A stretch of 40,606 nucleotides of DNA from Nitrosomonadaceae bacterium (GCA_030646695.1 JAUSLF010000042.1:1-40606); one strand, 5' to 3'; shown: positions 8,582 through 17,902, counted from the first letter of the stretch. Made by a program: numbers and translations. The notes: generated by a model from the sequence alone, not told the origin.

Positions 8582-8853
8582 GGAACCGCTGAACAAGTCC
8601 CACGCGGGTGCGACGGTGGCTTTGCGGGATGGGGTGCACGAAAGGCGAGAACGCGAATGGCCATTCCCTTCGCTACGAGCCTGACACCGCAGACCGCCTG
8701 AAAACCCCGTCCCGTAGGGTTGCGGTAAAATCTGGCGCTTGCTGTGTTGCGCTCCTTGGCTTCGTAGGCCAAGCTACGACCTGCGTTGCGCGCCTTGCAA
8801 TCATCCAGATTTTACCAGCAACGCGCTCCACGGAGGACTTGTTCAGAGGTTCC
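8582..8853. mobile_element. MITE-like element, family B (272 bp, 19-bp terminal inverted repeats)
   Basis: The left end GGAACCGCTGAACAAGTCC (8582-8600) and right end GGACTTGTTCAGAGGTTCC (8835-8853) are inverted repeats matching at 18 of 19 bases. Inside is a second inverted pair, GGTAAAATCTGG and CCAGATTTTACC. No credible ORF, so it would be non-autonomous. Together with short AT-poor flanks it fills the 341-bp gap between the phosphatase gene and trkA. Related ends or relics lie near 2223, 6191 and 18921, and possibly 20150. Confidence 0.8.
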
Positions 8854-8922
8854 TTGGCTGCCGCCATAGGCGTCCGCAGTAAACAGGAATAGAATCACGA
8901 CATTTCAGGGCAGATAACTCGA

Positions 8923-10374
8923 TTGAAGATCATTATTCTGGGCGCAGGACGGGTTGGTACGTCAGTGGCGGAAAGTCTGGTGAGCGAAGCCAACGACATC
9001 ACCATGGTGGACGTTGCCGCGGACAAGCTCCTGCTGCTACAGGATCATCTGGATCTGCGCACGGTGGTGGGCAACGCTTCGCATCCATCTGTGTTGATAC
9101 AGGCCGGTGCCGAGGATGCCGACATGATTCTGGCTGTGACCCAGAGTGACGAAACTAACCTGGTGGCATGCAAGCTCGCCGCCACAATGTTCAATACGCC
9201 GACCAAAATCGCGCGCATTCACTCGGCTAATTTTCTCGCCTATCCGGAAATTTTTTCTGCGGAAAATTTCAGTGTGGATTTCGTCATCTGCCCGGAACAG
9301 ATTCTGACCGAATATATCGAAAAACTGATCGAGTTTCCGGAAGCCTTGCAGGTACTTGACTTCGCCAACGGCAAAGTAAGTCTGGTCGCAGTGCGGGCAT
9401 TTCACGGCGGCCCTCTGGTTGGCCGGGAACTGCAGGAATTGCACCAGCATGTACCCAATGTCGACACGCGGGTGGCGGCAATCTTCCGCAAAGACCGCCC
9501 CATCCTCCCGGAAGGCGACACGGTGATCGAGGCTGAGGATGAAGTATTTTTTCTTGCCGCAGCAAAAGACATCCGCAGCGTGATGCGCGAAATGCGGCGC
9601 ATGGATAAACCGATCGAACGCGTAATGATCGCCGGCGGCGGCAACATCGGCAAGCGCCTGGCCAAAGCACTGGAAAAAGATTATCAGGTAAAGATCATCG
9701 AATACGACAAGCGTGCGAGCGAGCGCCTGGCAGCGGATTTGCATCATGCCCTGGTGTTGCACGGCGATGCCACTGACGAGGACTTGCTGGAAAGCGAGAA
9801 TGTCGCCGAGATGGACATGTTTTGCGCGCTCACCAACGATGACGAGAACAATATCATGTCGGCGCTGCTGGCCAAACGCATGGGGGCGCGCAAGGTGATC
9901 GCACTCATCAACCGCAGCACCTATGTGGATCTGGTGCAAAGCGGCAGCATTGATATTGCCATTTCTCCCGCGCAAGTTACCATCGGCTCGCTGCTCGCGC
10001 ATGTCCGGCGCGGCGATGTGGCGGCGGTGCACAGCCTGCGGCGCGGCGCGGCGGAAGCGCTGGAACTGGTCGTGCACGGTGATGCCGGATCATCCAATGT
10101 GGTGGGGCGCAAAGTGGCGGATATCAGATTGCCCAAGGGCGCGACCATAGGCGCCATCGTGCGCGGCCTGCCGGCGGCAGAAAACCGGGATTGGGGGAGC
10201 GATGAGGAGAAAAAAAAGACGAAAGATGCCGCATCCGGTCAGGATGCACAGGTGTTGATCGCGCATCATGACACGGTAATTGAAGCGGAGGATCATGTCG
10301 TCGTATTCGTGATCAACAAGAAACTGATCCACCAGGTGGAGAAATTGTTTCAGGTCGGTGTCGGCTTCCTGTAA
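8923..10374 (+). CDS. trkA: Trk potassium uptake regulatory subunit TrkA
   Basis: Cytoplasmic NAD(H)-binding gate of the Trk K+ transporter. Two RCK units are visible: MKIIILGAGRVGTSVAESL at the start and MIAGGGNIGKRLAKALE near residue 230, each with a GxGxxG Rossmann loop. 483 residues, about 25 more than E. coli TrkA (458); the excess is a charged, Lys/Asp/Glu-rich stretch at about 417-441 inside the last RCK_C domain. The start is a TTG at 8923, with CAGGG about 10 nt upstream; the Rossmann strand begins directly after it. trkH follows after 12 bp, so they form an operon. Confidence 0.95.
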   Translation: MKIIILGAGRVGTSVAESLVSEANDITMVDVAADKLLLLQDHLDLRTVVGNASHPSVLIQAGAEDADMILAVTQSDETNLVACKLAATMFNTPTKIARIHSANFLAYPEIFSAENFSVDFVICPEQILTEYIEKLIEFPEALQVLDFANGKVSLVAVRAFHGGPLVGRELQELHQHVPNVDTRVAAIFRKDRPILPEGDTVIEAEDEVFFLAAAKDIRSVMREMRRMDKPIERVMIAGGGNIGKRLAKALEKDYQVKIIEYDKRASERLAADLHHALVLHGDATDEDLLESENVAEMDMFCALTNDDENNIMSALLAKRMGARKVIALINRSTYVDLVQSGSIDIAISPAQVTIGSLLAHVRRGDVAAVHSLRRGAAEALELVVHGDAGSSNVVGRKVADIRLPKGATIGAIVRGLPAAENRDWGSDEEKKKTKDAASGQDAQVLIAHHDTVIEAEDHVVVFVINKKLIHQVEKLFQVGVGFL

Positions 10375-10386
10375 CCGGACCCGTCG

Positions 10387-11844
10387 ATGAGCCGCCTCTT
10401 TGCCGTCACCAATGTGCTGGGTATGGTGGTCATGATGTTCGGGCTCACCATGCTGTTGCCCCTTGCTGTCGCCTTTTGGCTGGATGACGCCGCGCTATTC
10501 GCCTACCACCAAGCCATCCTTATCACTATTTTCTGTGGCTTGGTGATGACGCTGGCGACACGTTGGCACCGGCGCGAACTGCAGGTGCGCGACGGTTTTT
10601 TGCTGGTGGTGCTGGTCTGGTCGGTATTGCCGCTATTCGCCACCCTGCCGTTCATGTTTTTCATGCCGCATCTGGGCTTCACCGATGCATATTTCGAGGC
10701 CGCTTCCGGCATCACCACCACCGGGGCAACGGTGCTGTCTGATCTGGACAAACTGCCGCCTTCCATCAATCTGTGGCGCTGCGAACTGCAGTGGCTGGGT
10801 GGCATGGGCCTGATCGTGCTGGCCGTCGCGATCCTACCGCTGCTCGGCGTGGGTGGCAGACAGATGTTCAAGGCCGAGACACCCGGGCCGATGAAGGACA
10901 CCAAGCTAACTCCGCGCATCGCCGAAACTGCCAAAGCCCTGTGGTTGATTTATGCAGGAATGACCCTAGCCTGCATAGTTGCGTACCAGTTGGCCGGCAT
11001 GAGTTGGCTCGATGCGGTTATGCACGCCTTCACCACCCTGAGTCTGGGAGGAGTTTCCTCCCACGATGCCAGCTTCGGTTACTGGAATTCGCCGCTAATC
11101 GAAAGCATCGCCATTTTCTTCATGCTGATCGCGGGAATAAATTTCGCGTCGCATTTTCTGGTGTGGCGGGCAAAAAGCTTTTCACCCTACCGCCATGATC
11201 CGGAAGCGGGGATGTTCATCCTGATTACAGTGGGAAGCTGTATCGGCCTCGCGTTCTATCTCTGGCTCATGGATGTATACCCCGACCCCCTGACAGCACT
11301 ACGCTACGCCAGTTTCAACACGGTATCGATTGCTACCTCCACCGGCTTTGCCAGCACGGATTATTATCTGTGGCCGATTTTTGCGCCGCTGTGGATGCTC
11401 TTCCTTTCCAGCTTCTGCTCGTCGTCAGGCTCCACTGGCGGCGGCATCAAGATGATCCGTGCCCAGATTCTGTTCAAGCAGGTATTCCGGGAAATGATCG
11501 TGATCATGCACCCCCAGGCAGTCTCACCCGTCAAACTTGGCGGTAGCGTGGTGCCAAACCGTATTGTTTTCGCGGTACTGGCCTTCCTGTCGATCTATAT
11601 CGCCAGCATCGTCTCCATGACCCTGGTTCTTGCCTTAACTGGACTCGACATAATCACGGCTTTATCTGCGATAGTGGCGTGTATCAACAACCTCGGGCCG
11701 GGACTTGGCCAAGTTGGTCCCGCGACCACTTTCGCGGGACTCAGCGACTTTCAGACCTGGGTATGCAGCTTCGCTATGTTGCTGGGGCGGCTGGAGCTTT
11801 TCACTCTGCTGATCGTATTCACCCCTGCATTCTGGAGAAAGTAA
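10387..11844 (+). CDS. trkH: Trk potassium uptake channel subunit TrkH
   Basis: Integral inner-membrane protein of 485 residues, the normal TrkH length, made of four M1-P-M2 repeats. The selectivity-filter loops are visible in order: GITTTGATVL, TTLSLGGVSS, STSTGFAST-like (SIATSTGFASTDYY) and NNLGPGLGQVG. The cytoplasmic loop SSGSTGGGIKMIRAQ is also intact. It moves K+ together with TrkA, encoded just upstream. The ATG at 10387 has only a weak ribosome-binding site, which suggests translational coupling to trkA. Confidence 0.95.
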   Translation: MSRLFAVTNVLGMVVMMFGLTMLLPLAVAFWLDDAALFAYHQAILITIFCGLVMTLATRWHRRELQVRDGFLLVVLVWSVLPLFATLPFMFFMPHLGFTDAYFEAASGITTTGATVLSDLDKLPPSINLWRCELQWLGGMGLIVLAVAILPLLGVGGRQMFKAETPGPMKDTKLTPRIAETAKALWLIYAGMTLACIVAYQLAGMSWLDAVMHAFTTLSLGGVSSHDASFGYWNSPLIESIAIFFMLIAGINFASHFLVWRAKSFSPYRHDPEAGMFILITVGSCIGLAFYLWLMDVYPDPLTALRYASFNTVSIATSTGFASTDYYLWPIFAPLWMLFLSSFCSSSGSTGGGIKMIRAQILFKQVFREMIVIMHPQAVSPVKLGGSVVPNRIVFAVLAFLSIYIASIVSMTLVLALTGLDIITALSAIVACINNLGPGLGQVGPATTFAGLSDFQTWVCSFAMLLGRLELFTLLIVFTPAFWRK

Positions 11845-12008
11845 TCTCCGGGAATCTCTAGCGAAATCTGGTGAAAATTAGCAGGTTCTATCTCCACTCT
11901 CCCCGAACTAGTGCAACCAGTCTGCACCACCGATAGCAAATTCTCCGGCCGCTTGATAGAATCGGTGTTTTCCATTTACCACCCTATCACCTCATTTCAG
12001 GATTCCTC

Positions 12009-13277
12009 ATGACCACCCAAGACTTCTACCCTGCTAAAAAAATCAGCACGTTCTATCCGCCGCAACGCACCCTGATGGGGCCGGGGCCATCAGACACCCA
12101 TCCACGTGTACTGTCCGCCATGGCGCGCCCGACCCTGGGTCACCTTGACCCAGTGTTCACTGACATGATGGAAGAGATGAAAAGTCTGCTGCGCTATTCA
12201 TTCCAGACTGCTAATTTGCTGACTTTTCCGGTTTCTGGTCCGGGCTCGGTGGGAATGGAAATGTGTTTCGTCAACATGGTCAATCCCGGTGACAAGGTGA
12301 TTGTGTGCCGCAATGGCGTGTTCGGTGCACGTATGGTTGAGAACGCGCAGCGTTGCGGCGGCGTTGCGGTGGTGGTTGATGACCGCTGGGGAGAACCAGT
12401 AGATCCACAAAAAGTGGAAGATGCGCTGAAACAGAATCCTGACGCAAAAATCGTCGCTTTTGTTCATGCTGAAACATCCACCGGCGTACTGTCAGACGCA
12501 AAAACGCTGTGCGAAATCGCCCGCCGCTATAATTGCATGACCATTGTGGATACGGTCACTTCGTTGGGCGGGTCCCCTATCTGGACGGACGAATGGAAGA
12601 TAGACGCAATTTATTCCGGCAGCCAGAAATGCCTGTCATGTCCGCCGGGACTGTCGCCAATCAGCTTTTCCGAGCGCGTGGTGGATCTGGTCAAGAATCG
12701 CCAGAGAAAAGTGCAAAGCTGGTTCATGGATCTGAACCTGCAGTTGGGCTACTGGGGTTCCAGCCGTACCTACCATCACACCGCACCCACCAATGCATTG
12801 TACGCGCTGCATGAATCGCTGTTTATGCTCTATGAAGAGGGGCTGGAGCATTCCTGGGCACGCCATCAACGCAACCACAAAGCGCTGAAAGCGGGACTGG
12901 AAACCATGGGCATGGAGTTCGTGGTGGCAGAAAAATACCGCCTGCCACAATTGAACGCCGTACACGTACCAGCCGGTGTGGATGAAAAGGAAGTCCGGCG
13001 CAGACTGCTCGCCGATTACAGTCTGGAAATCGGCGCGGGACTGGGCGACTTCGCCGGGAAAATCTGGCGCTTCGGGTTGATGGGTTATTCCAGCAAAATC
13101 GAAAACGTGATGCTGTGCCTGAGCGCACTGGAAAACGTATTCTCCGATATGGGCAGGAAAATCGAGTCTGGCGCTGCGGAATCGGCAGCACATCAAAGCT
13201 ATGCCGCCAACCCGCTGGCGCTGCCGCAGCAGATGTCGCTGCCACTGCATGCGGTAGCAAAAGCAGCAGGAGCCTGA
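12009..13277 (+). CDS. Alanine/serine-glyoxylate aminotransferase (class V, PLP)
   Basis: 422 residues. A PLP enzyme of fold type I: RTLMGPGPSDTHPRVL at the N-terminus (substrate loop typical of alanine-glyoxylate and serine-glyoxylate transaminases), Asp181 in IVDTVTSLGG for the pyridine nitrogen, and SGSQKCLSCPPG with the Schiff-base Lys207. It removes glyoxylate by transamination to glycine. In an autotroph with rubisco this would serve glycolate salvage, an inference from context. The choice between alanine, serine or another amino donor is open. Residues after about 390 (Ala/Ser/Gln-rich) look like an unconserved tail. Monocistronic, with AGGAT before the ATG and a hairpin after the stop. 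Confidence 0.9.
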   Translation: MTTQDFYPAKKISTFYPPQRTLMGPGPSDTHPRVLSAMARPTLGHLDPVFTDMMEEMKSLLRYSFQTANLLTFPVSGPGSVGMEMCFVNMVNPGDKVIVCRNGVFGARMVENAQRCGGVAVVVDDRWGEPVDPQKVEDALKQNPDAKIVAFVHAETSTGVLSDAKTLCEIARRYNCMTIVDTVTSLGGSPIWTDEWKIDAIYSGSQKCLSCPPGLSPISFSERVVDLVKNRQRKVQSWFMDLNLQLGYWGSSRTYHHTAPTNALYALHESLFMLYEEGLEHSWARHQRNHKALKAGLETMGMEFVVAEKYRLPQLNAVHVPAGVDEKEVRRRLLADYSLEIGAGLGDFAGKIWRFGLMGYSSKIENVMLCLSALENVFSDMGRKIESGAAESAAHQSYAANPLALPQQMSLPLHAVAKAAGA

Positions 13278-13281
13278 AACC

Positions 13282-13313
13282 ATTACCCCTCCTCGTAAAT
13301 GAGGAGGGGTAAT
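13282..13313 (+). terminator. Perfect hairpin after the aminotransferase gene
   Basis: A 13-bp perfect stem (13282-13294 with 13301-13313) and 6-nt loop, starting 4 nt after the stop. No T-run follows, so it may act as an mRNA-end stabiliser or an imperfect terminator. Confidence 0.6.
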
Positions 13314-13341
13314 GATGCCTGCCTTGCGCAAAACCGAACTT

Positions 13342-13495
13342 TATTCCAATTCCAGTTCAAAAGTGAAACGAGACGATGACGAACGAACGCCGCAGACAGC
13401 ACGTCCCCCAAGGGGACTTCCTTCGGGGTGAATAGTACGGCAAGGCGAGAGTGAGGATATCAACAAAGTGTCACTGATGAAATGGAATTGGAATT
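13342..13495. mobile_element. MITE-like element, family C
   Basis: About 154 bp bounded by imperfect 25-bp inverted repeats: ATTCCAATTCCAGTTCA at the left (from 13343), and on the minus strand ATTCCAATTCCATTTCA from the right end. Inside is a CCCCCAAGGGG / CCTTCGGGG hairpin-rich core and no ORF. The right terminus overlaps the metF stop codon (13494-13496). Confidence 0.65.
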
Positions 13496-14339
13496 ACAAC
13501 CCCAAGCGTTGCCAGATAGTAGTCGTCAGCCCCGCCGAGTTCAGCGTATAAAAATGTAACCCCGGTGCGCCCCCCTTAAGCAAGCGATCACACAGGTCGG
13601 TCACGACATCGAGTCCGAATGCGCGAATTGATGCGCTGTCATCCCCATAACCTTCCAGCCTCTTCCTGATCCAGCGCGGAATCTCCGCGCCGCAAGCATC
13701 CGAGAATCTCGCCAGTTGGGAAAACTTGTTGATTGGCATGATGCCGGGCACGATCGGAATATTGATCCCCGCCGCTTCGCACGCTTCAATAAAATTGAAG
13801 TAGGCATCCGCATTGTAGAAGTACTGGGTAATGGCGGAATTCGCTCCCGCCTCCACCTTGCGCTTGAAGTTTTGCAAATCCTCCTGCGCCGAACGCGCCT
13901 GCGGATGATATTCCGGGTAGGCCGCCACTTCGATGTGGAACATATCACCGAATTCCCTGCGGATAAACGCCACCAGTTCGTTGGCGTAACGAAATTCCCC
14001 TGCCTGGGCCATGCCCGAGGGTAAATCGCCGCGCAGCGCGACAATATGACGGATGCCATGATCGCGATATTTCTCCAGCATGGCACGGATATTTTCGCCG
14101 GTCGAGCCGATGCAGGTAAGATGCGGTGCGGCCATGTACCCTTCAGCCTGGATTTCCCGCACCGCTTCGAGGGTACGATCGCGGGTGGAGCCGCCCGCGC
14201 CGAAAGTCACCGAGAAGAATTTCGGGCTGAGTTGCGCCAATTGCCTGCGGGTAGCGCGCAGCTTCTCCATTCCTTCCGGCGTCTGCGGCGGGAAGAATTC
14301 AAAACTGAAAGTGGGGGTGAATTTTTTCTGTGATTCCAT
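13494..14339 (-). CDS. metF: 5,10-methylenetetrahydrofolate reductase
   Basis: 281 residues from the ATG at 14339 (MESQKKF), which has a purine-rich site GGAGGGAGGCGGGAA directly upstream; an in-frame start eight codons earlier is less likely. Flavin TIM-barrel enzyme making 5-methyl-THF for methionine synthesis. Seen: FSFEFFPPQTPEG with the catalytic Glu, SVTFGAGGSTRDRT, HLTCIG, and ITQYFYNADAYFNF. It follows ahcY by 27 bp, so it is probably cotranscribed and placed under the SAH riboswitch. Its stop codon sits in the terminal repeat of the family C element. Confidence 0.95.
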   Translation of the reverse strand: MESQKKFTPTFSFEFFPPQTPEGMEKLRATRRQLAQLSPKFFSVTFGAGGSTRDRTLEAVREIQAEGYMAAPHLTCIGSTGENIRAMLEKYRDHGIRHIVALRGDLPSGMAQAGEFRYANELVAFIRREFGDMFHIEVAAYPEYHPQARSAQEDLQNFKRKVEAGANSAITQYFYNADAYFNFIEACEAAGINIPIVPGIMPINKFSQLARFSDACGAEIPRWIRKRLEGYGDDSASIRAFGLDVVTDLCDRLLKGGAPGLHFYTLNSAGLTTTIWQRLGL

Positions 14340-14366
14340 TTCCCGCCTCCCTCCACGAGTCAAGAA

Positions 14367-15806
14367 TCAATACCGGTACATTTCCGGCTTGTACGGCCCA
14401 TCTTTATCGAGATTGAGGTATTTCGCCTGCTCGTCGGTCAGTTCAGTGAGCCTGACACCCAGCTTTTTGATGTGCAGCCGCGCTACTTTTTCGTCCAGGT
14501 GCTTGGGCAACACGTAGACATTCTTCTGATAACTCGCGCCATTTTGCCACAGCTCCATTTGCGCCAGCACCTGATTGGTAAATGAACTGGACATGACGAA
14601 CGAGGGGTGACCGGTAGCGCAACCCAGATTTACCAGTCTGCCCTGCGCCAGCACGATGATGCGGCGGCCTGATGGGAAAATGACATGATCCACCTGCGGC
14701 TTGATGTTTTCCCACTGATATTTCTGCACTGAAGCGATGTCTATTTCGGAATCGAAATGGCCAATGTTGCAGACGATGGCCTGATTCTTCATTCTCAGCA
14801 TGTGGTCATGGGTGATGACGCGCAGATTGCCGGTAGCGGTGACGAAAATGTCAGCCTGATCGCAGGCTTCGTCCATGGTGACGACACGATAACCTTCCAT
14901 CGCTGCTTGCAGCGCGCAGATCGGATCTATCTCGGTGATCCATACCGTCGATCCCAGACCGCGCAGTGACTGGGCGCAGCCTTTGCCCACATCGCCGTAG
15001 CCGCAGACGATGGCAACTTTTCCGGCAATCATCACATCGGTGGCGCGCTTGATACCGTCCACCAGCGATTCACGGCAGCCGTAGAGATTGTCGAATTTGG
15101 ACTTGGTGACCGAGTCGTTGACGTTAAACGCCGGAAACGGCAACTCGCCTTTTTTCTGCATTTCGTACAAACGATGCACGCCAGTGGTGGTTTCCTCTGT
15201 CACGCCGCGAATGTTGGCGAGAATGTTGGAATACCAACCGGGCTGAGTACTCAGCCTTTTTTTGATGGCTGCGAACAGGGCGTGCTCTTCCTCGTTGGCC
15301 GGGTTGGCAATGACTGACGGGTCTTTTTCCGCCTTGCTGCCGAGTATGATCAGCAAGGTGGCATCACCGCCATCGTCCAGAATCATGTTGGGCGTTTTGT
15401 TTGCACCCGATTCTTTACCCGGCCATTCGAAAATACGGTGGGTATATTCCCAGTAATCATCCAGCGACTCACCCTTGTAGGCGAACACTGGAATGCTTTT
15501 CGCGGCGATGGCTGCGGCCGCATGATCCTGGGTGGAATAAATATTGCACGAAGCCCAGCGCACTTCCGCCCCCAGCTTGACCAGAGTTTCGATCAGCACT
15601 GCGGTCTGGATGGTCATGTGCAGAGAACCGGCGACACGTGCGCCGGCCAGAGGTTTCTGGCCAGCGTATTCTTCGCATAACGCCATCAGACCGGGCATTT
15701 CGGTTTCGGCGATGGCAATTTCCTTACGTCCCCATTCAGCCAGGGACATGTCGGCAACTTTATAATCGGTGAATTGGGTACCAGTGGGGGTGAGCACAGC
15801 GTTCAT
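14367..15806 (-). CDS. ahcY: S-adenosyl-L-homocysteine hydrolase
   Basis: 479 residues. Splits S-adenosylhomocysteine into adenosine and homocysteine, using bound NAD+. Seen: the NAD-binding loop [14 protein letters not shown], the substrate region LDDGGDATL, the active-site [13 protein letters not shown] with its Lys, and the C-terminal [11 protein letters not shown] with the Lys/Tyr that reach the partner's cofactor. The length includes the roughly 40-residue insert common in bacterial forms. Good ribosome-binding site (CAGGAGA). First gene of ahcY-metF, preceded by an SAH riboswitch. Confidence 0.97.
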   Translation of the reverse strand: MNAVLTPTGTQFTDYKVADMSLAEWGRKEIAIAETEMPGLMALCEEYAGQKPLAGARVAGSLHMTIQTAVLIETLVKLGAEVRWASCNIYSTQDHAAAAIAAKSIPVFAYKGESLDDYWEYTHRIFEWPGKESGANKTPNMILDDGGDATLLIILGSKAEKDPSVIANPANEEEHALFAAIKKRLSTQPGWYSNILANIRGVTEETTTGVHRLYEMQKKGELPFPAFNVNDSVTKSKFDNLYGCRESLVDGIKRATDVMIAGKVAIVCGYGDVGKGCAQSLRGLGSTVWITEIDPICALQAAMEGYRVVTMDEACDQADIFVTATGNLRVITHDHMLRMKNQAIVCNIGHFDSEIDIASVQKYQWENIKPQVDHVIFPSGRRIIVLAQGRLVNLGCATGHPSFVMSSSFTNQVLAQMELWQNGASYQKNVYVLPKHLDEKVARLHIKKLGVRLTELTDEQAKYLNLDKDGPYKPEMYRY

Positions 15807-15828
15807 GGAACAATCTCCTGAAAAATGA

Positions 15829-15900
15829 ACGAGCGCCGTTGTTACGATATCCTCCGTCGCCGAGCCTCGCGGGACTGTGCCCGTTGCAGCGCTCCTCAGC
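15829..15900 (-). ncRNA. S-adenosylhomocysteine (SAH) riboswitch upstream of ahcY
   Basis: On the minus strand the segment begins GCTGAGGAGCGCTGCAACGG, continues with GCGAGGCTCGG and closes with CAACGGCGCTC. These are the three conserved blocks of the SAH riboswitch class: the first strand of P1/P2 with GAGGAGCGCTGCAACGGG, the GAGGCTCGG return strand, and the pseudoknot partner CAACGGCGCTC. It ends about 22 nt before the ahcY start. In this class SAH binding raises expression of SAH-recycling genes, here ahcY and probably metF. Confidence 0.9.
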
Positions 15901-15919
15901 GTGGAGGGAGTAAAGCGTG

Positions 15920-15925
15920 ATTATA
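15920..15925 (-). promoter_or_regulatory. Candidate -10 box of the riboswitch-ahcY-metF transcript
   Basis: A perfect TATAAT on the minus strand, placed so that transcription would start about 10-13 nt before the riboswitch. A matching -35 is weak (CTCTGT, 17 bp away). Confidence 0.55.
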
Positions 15926-15940
15926 AGTAAAATGTTTCTA

Positions 15941-16028
15941 CCACAGAGAACGCGGAGGAAATCAAAAGCAAAAAACAACCCGGGATCTGCTCCCGTTTCA
16001 CATGGCTATACCTCAGCGTCCTCTGCGG
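15941..16028. repeat. Inverted-repeat element around the metK terminator
   Basis: CCACAGAGAACGCGGAGG (15941-15958) and CCTCAGCGTCCTCTGCGG (16011-16028) are inverted at 14 of 18 positions, 88 bp end to end. The CCACAGAG...GAGG type of repeat recurs in betaproteobacterial intergenic DNA, by my recollection. Confidence 0.5.
15966..15995 (-). terminator. Likely intrinsic terminator of metK
   Basis: On the minus strand CGGGAGCAGATCCCG is followed by GGTTGTTTTTTGCTTTT, giving a 5-bp stem and a T-rich run, about 60 nt after the metK stop. Confidence 0.55.
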
Positions 16029-16057
16029 TTCATGGGCTTCTTTTAAGACCCTGCAAC

Positions 16058-17239
16058 TTACGCTGCCACCGCGCCCTTGATTCCCGCATCGGCGCGAAGT
16101 TGCGCAGCCTTGTCGGTAGCCTCCCAGGTAAATTCCGGCTCATCCCGGCCAAAGTGGCCATAAGCGGCGGTCTTGGCGTAAATCGGACGCAGCAGATTGA
16201 GAAAATGAATAATGGCACGCGGACGCAAATCGAAATGCCGTTCAATCAGTTTGGCTATTTCGTCGTCAGAAATTTTTCCCGTGCCGAAAGTGTCGACCAT
16301 CAGCGAAACCGGGCGCGCCACACCGATGGCGTAGGCTACCTGTACTTCGCACTTGCTGGCGATACCGGCAGCAACGATGTTCTTGGCCACATAACGCCCG
16401 GCGTAAGCAGCCGAGCGATCCACCTTGGACGGATCCTTGCCGGAGAAAGCACCGCCGCCGTGATGCGCCGCACCACCGTAGGTGTCCACAATGATCTTGC
16501 GGCCGGTCAAGCCACAGTCACCCATCGGCCCGCCCACCACGAAGCGTCCGGTAGGATTGACCAGATAACGAGTGTCGCCGCTCAGCATATTTTTTGGAAT
16601 CACCGGTTTGATGATTTCCTCAATCACCGCTTCAGACAACTCTGCGTGAGAAATGTCAGGATGATGCTGGGTGGATACCACCACAGTCTCTATCCGTTGC
16701 GGCTTGCCGTTCAGGTAGCTCACCGACACCTGCGACTTGGCGTCGGGACGCAGCCACGCCAGGCGCCCGTCTTTTCTCAGTTCCGCCTGCCGCTCCATCA
16801 AACGGTGGGCATAGTAAATCGGCATCGGCATCAATTGCGGTGTCTCGTCGCAGGCATAGCCGAACATGAGTCCTTGATCGCCCGCACCCTGATCCATTTC
16901 CTGTTCTTTGGTACGGTTGACCCCCTGGGCGATGTCGGGTGACTGCTTGTTGAAAGCGGTCAGCACTGCGCAGGTAGTGGAATCGAAACCGATATCGGAA
17001 CTGGTGTAGCCGATGCGCTTGACGGTTTCACGCGCGACCACGTTGTAATCCACCGAAGCATGGGTAGTGATTTCACCCGACATGACGATCAGCCCGGTAC
17101 TGCACAAGGTTTCGCAAGCTACCCGCGCGTTAGCATCCTGGGTCAGGATCGCATCCAGGACTGAATCGGAAATCTGATCGGCCACCTTGTCGGGGTGGCC
17201 TTCGGACACGGATTCGGAAGTAAAAAGATATTCGCTCAT
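16058..17239 (-). CDS. metK: S-adenosylmethionine synthetase
   Basis: 393 residues from the ATG at 17239 ([18 protein letters not shown]); a TTG three codons upstream is the other option. Makes S-adenosylmethionine from ATP and methionine. Motifs: [13 protein letters not shown] (ATP and methionine site), [12 protein letters not shown], and the P-loop-like [16 protein letters not shown]. It lies beside ahcY-metF on the same strand but has its own terminator, so the methyl cycle is clustered rather than one operon. No SAM riboswitch was recognised before it. Confidence 0.96.
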   Translation of the reverse strand: MSEYLFTSESVSEGHPDKVADQISDSVLDAILTQDANARVACETLCSTGLIVMSGEITTHASVDYNVVARETVKRIGYTSSDIGFDSTTCAVLTAFNKQSPDIAQGVNRTKEQEMDQGAGDQGLMFGYACDETPQLMPMPIYYAHRLMERQAELRKDGRLAWLRPDAKSQVSVSYLNGKPQRIETVVVSTQHHPDISHAELSEAVIEEIIKPVIPKNMLSGDTRYLVNPTGRFVVGGPMGDCGLTGRKIIVDTYGGAAHHGGGAFSGKDPSKVDRSAAYAGRYVAKNIVAAGIASKCEVQVAYAIGVARPVSLMVDTFGTGKISDDEIAKLIERHFDLRPRAIIHFLNLLRPIYAKTAAYGHFGRDEPEFTWEATDKAAQLRADAGIKGAVAA

Positions 17240-17408
17240 GTTTTCCAACCAGTCATAGTTTTAAAAAGCCTCGTAGAATATCAGATTCTGCCCGCCGCAA
17301 GAAGGCGCGTGGGAGAATAAACTTGATCCGTTTTCCGCTGATTCTTCCCGGGACCCGGGTATCCGTAGCCATCAGCCCGCGTGGAGCCTGCTCAGAGATG
17401 CTCCAGGA

Positions 17409-17666
17409 TCACTTACAACCTTCCATCTTGTAGATGAAATAGCCGTCCTTGTTGATCGCATCGACAACATTAGGGGGTGCGCTCTGGCTGTGACAAAAAC
17501 TGCATTCCCTGCTCGTGACGGTCGCACTTTCTTCGCCGATCGAGACCAGCCACTGTTTGGCATACTCGACCGCTTTTGGATCGTCTTTCACCGCGGTGAA
17601 GACATCAAAGTGCATGGTGTGGCCATCCTTGGCTTTGACATAAGTGTCATAAACGTGCATTTGCAT
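17409..17666 (-). CDS. DUF2024 family protein
   Basis: 85 residues, matching the small conserved DUF2024 family (MHVYDTYVKAKDGHTMHFDV ... ECSFCHSQSAP ... GYFIYKMEGC). Function unknown. A Cys-x2-Cys-His motif (ECSFCH) at about 54-59 and a near-terminal Cys suggest metal binding or redox chemistry, an inference. Good ribosome-binding site GAGGAA, ATG at 17666. It stands alone between metK and the divergent pstS genes. Confidence 0.85.
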   Translation of the reverse strand: MQMHVYDTYVKAKDGHTMHFDVFTAVKDDPKAVEYAKQWLVSIGEESATVTSRECSFCHSQSAPPNVVDAINKDGYFIYKMEGCK

Positions 17667-17819
17667 AATTATTCCTCTATAAATTAAAGGTCTTGGGAAA
17701 TTGAAGCGGACTCTGTCTCAGAAGCTCAATTGGTTCGCTGCATAGACTATCACGGCGATGGTGAAAGTGGAATGCGGTCTTTTTGAGTGTAGGTAGCAAG
17801 TTTGGCGCGCCCGTACATT

Positions 17820-17837
17820 ACGTCACAATACTGCAAT
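17820..17837 (+). promoter_or_regulatory. Candidate Pho box upstream of the first pstS
   Basis: ACGTCAC and CTGCAAT lie 11 bp apart with an AT-rich spacer (AATA), the layout of PhoB half-sites, but the match to CTGTCAT is imperfect. The segment is retained in the second copy. Confidence 0.35.
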
Positions 17838-17902
17838 ATCAATAGTCCATTATATTGATGCTGTCATGTGGCGGCTATCTGATCAAACAAATGGAGGATG
17901 AA

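Noticed and set aside
9037-10077. 346-codon minus-strand frame opposite trkA
   Set aside because: Antisense shadow of trkA; His/Arg/Gln-rich with no family resemblance.
15917-16942. 341-codon plus-strand frame opposite metK
   Set aside because: Antisense shadow of metK; starts in the promoter region of ahcY and has no domain.
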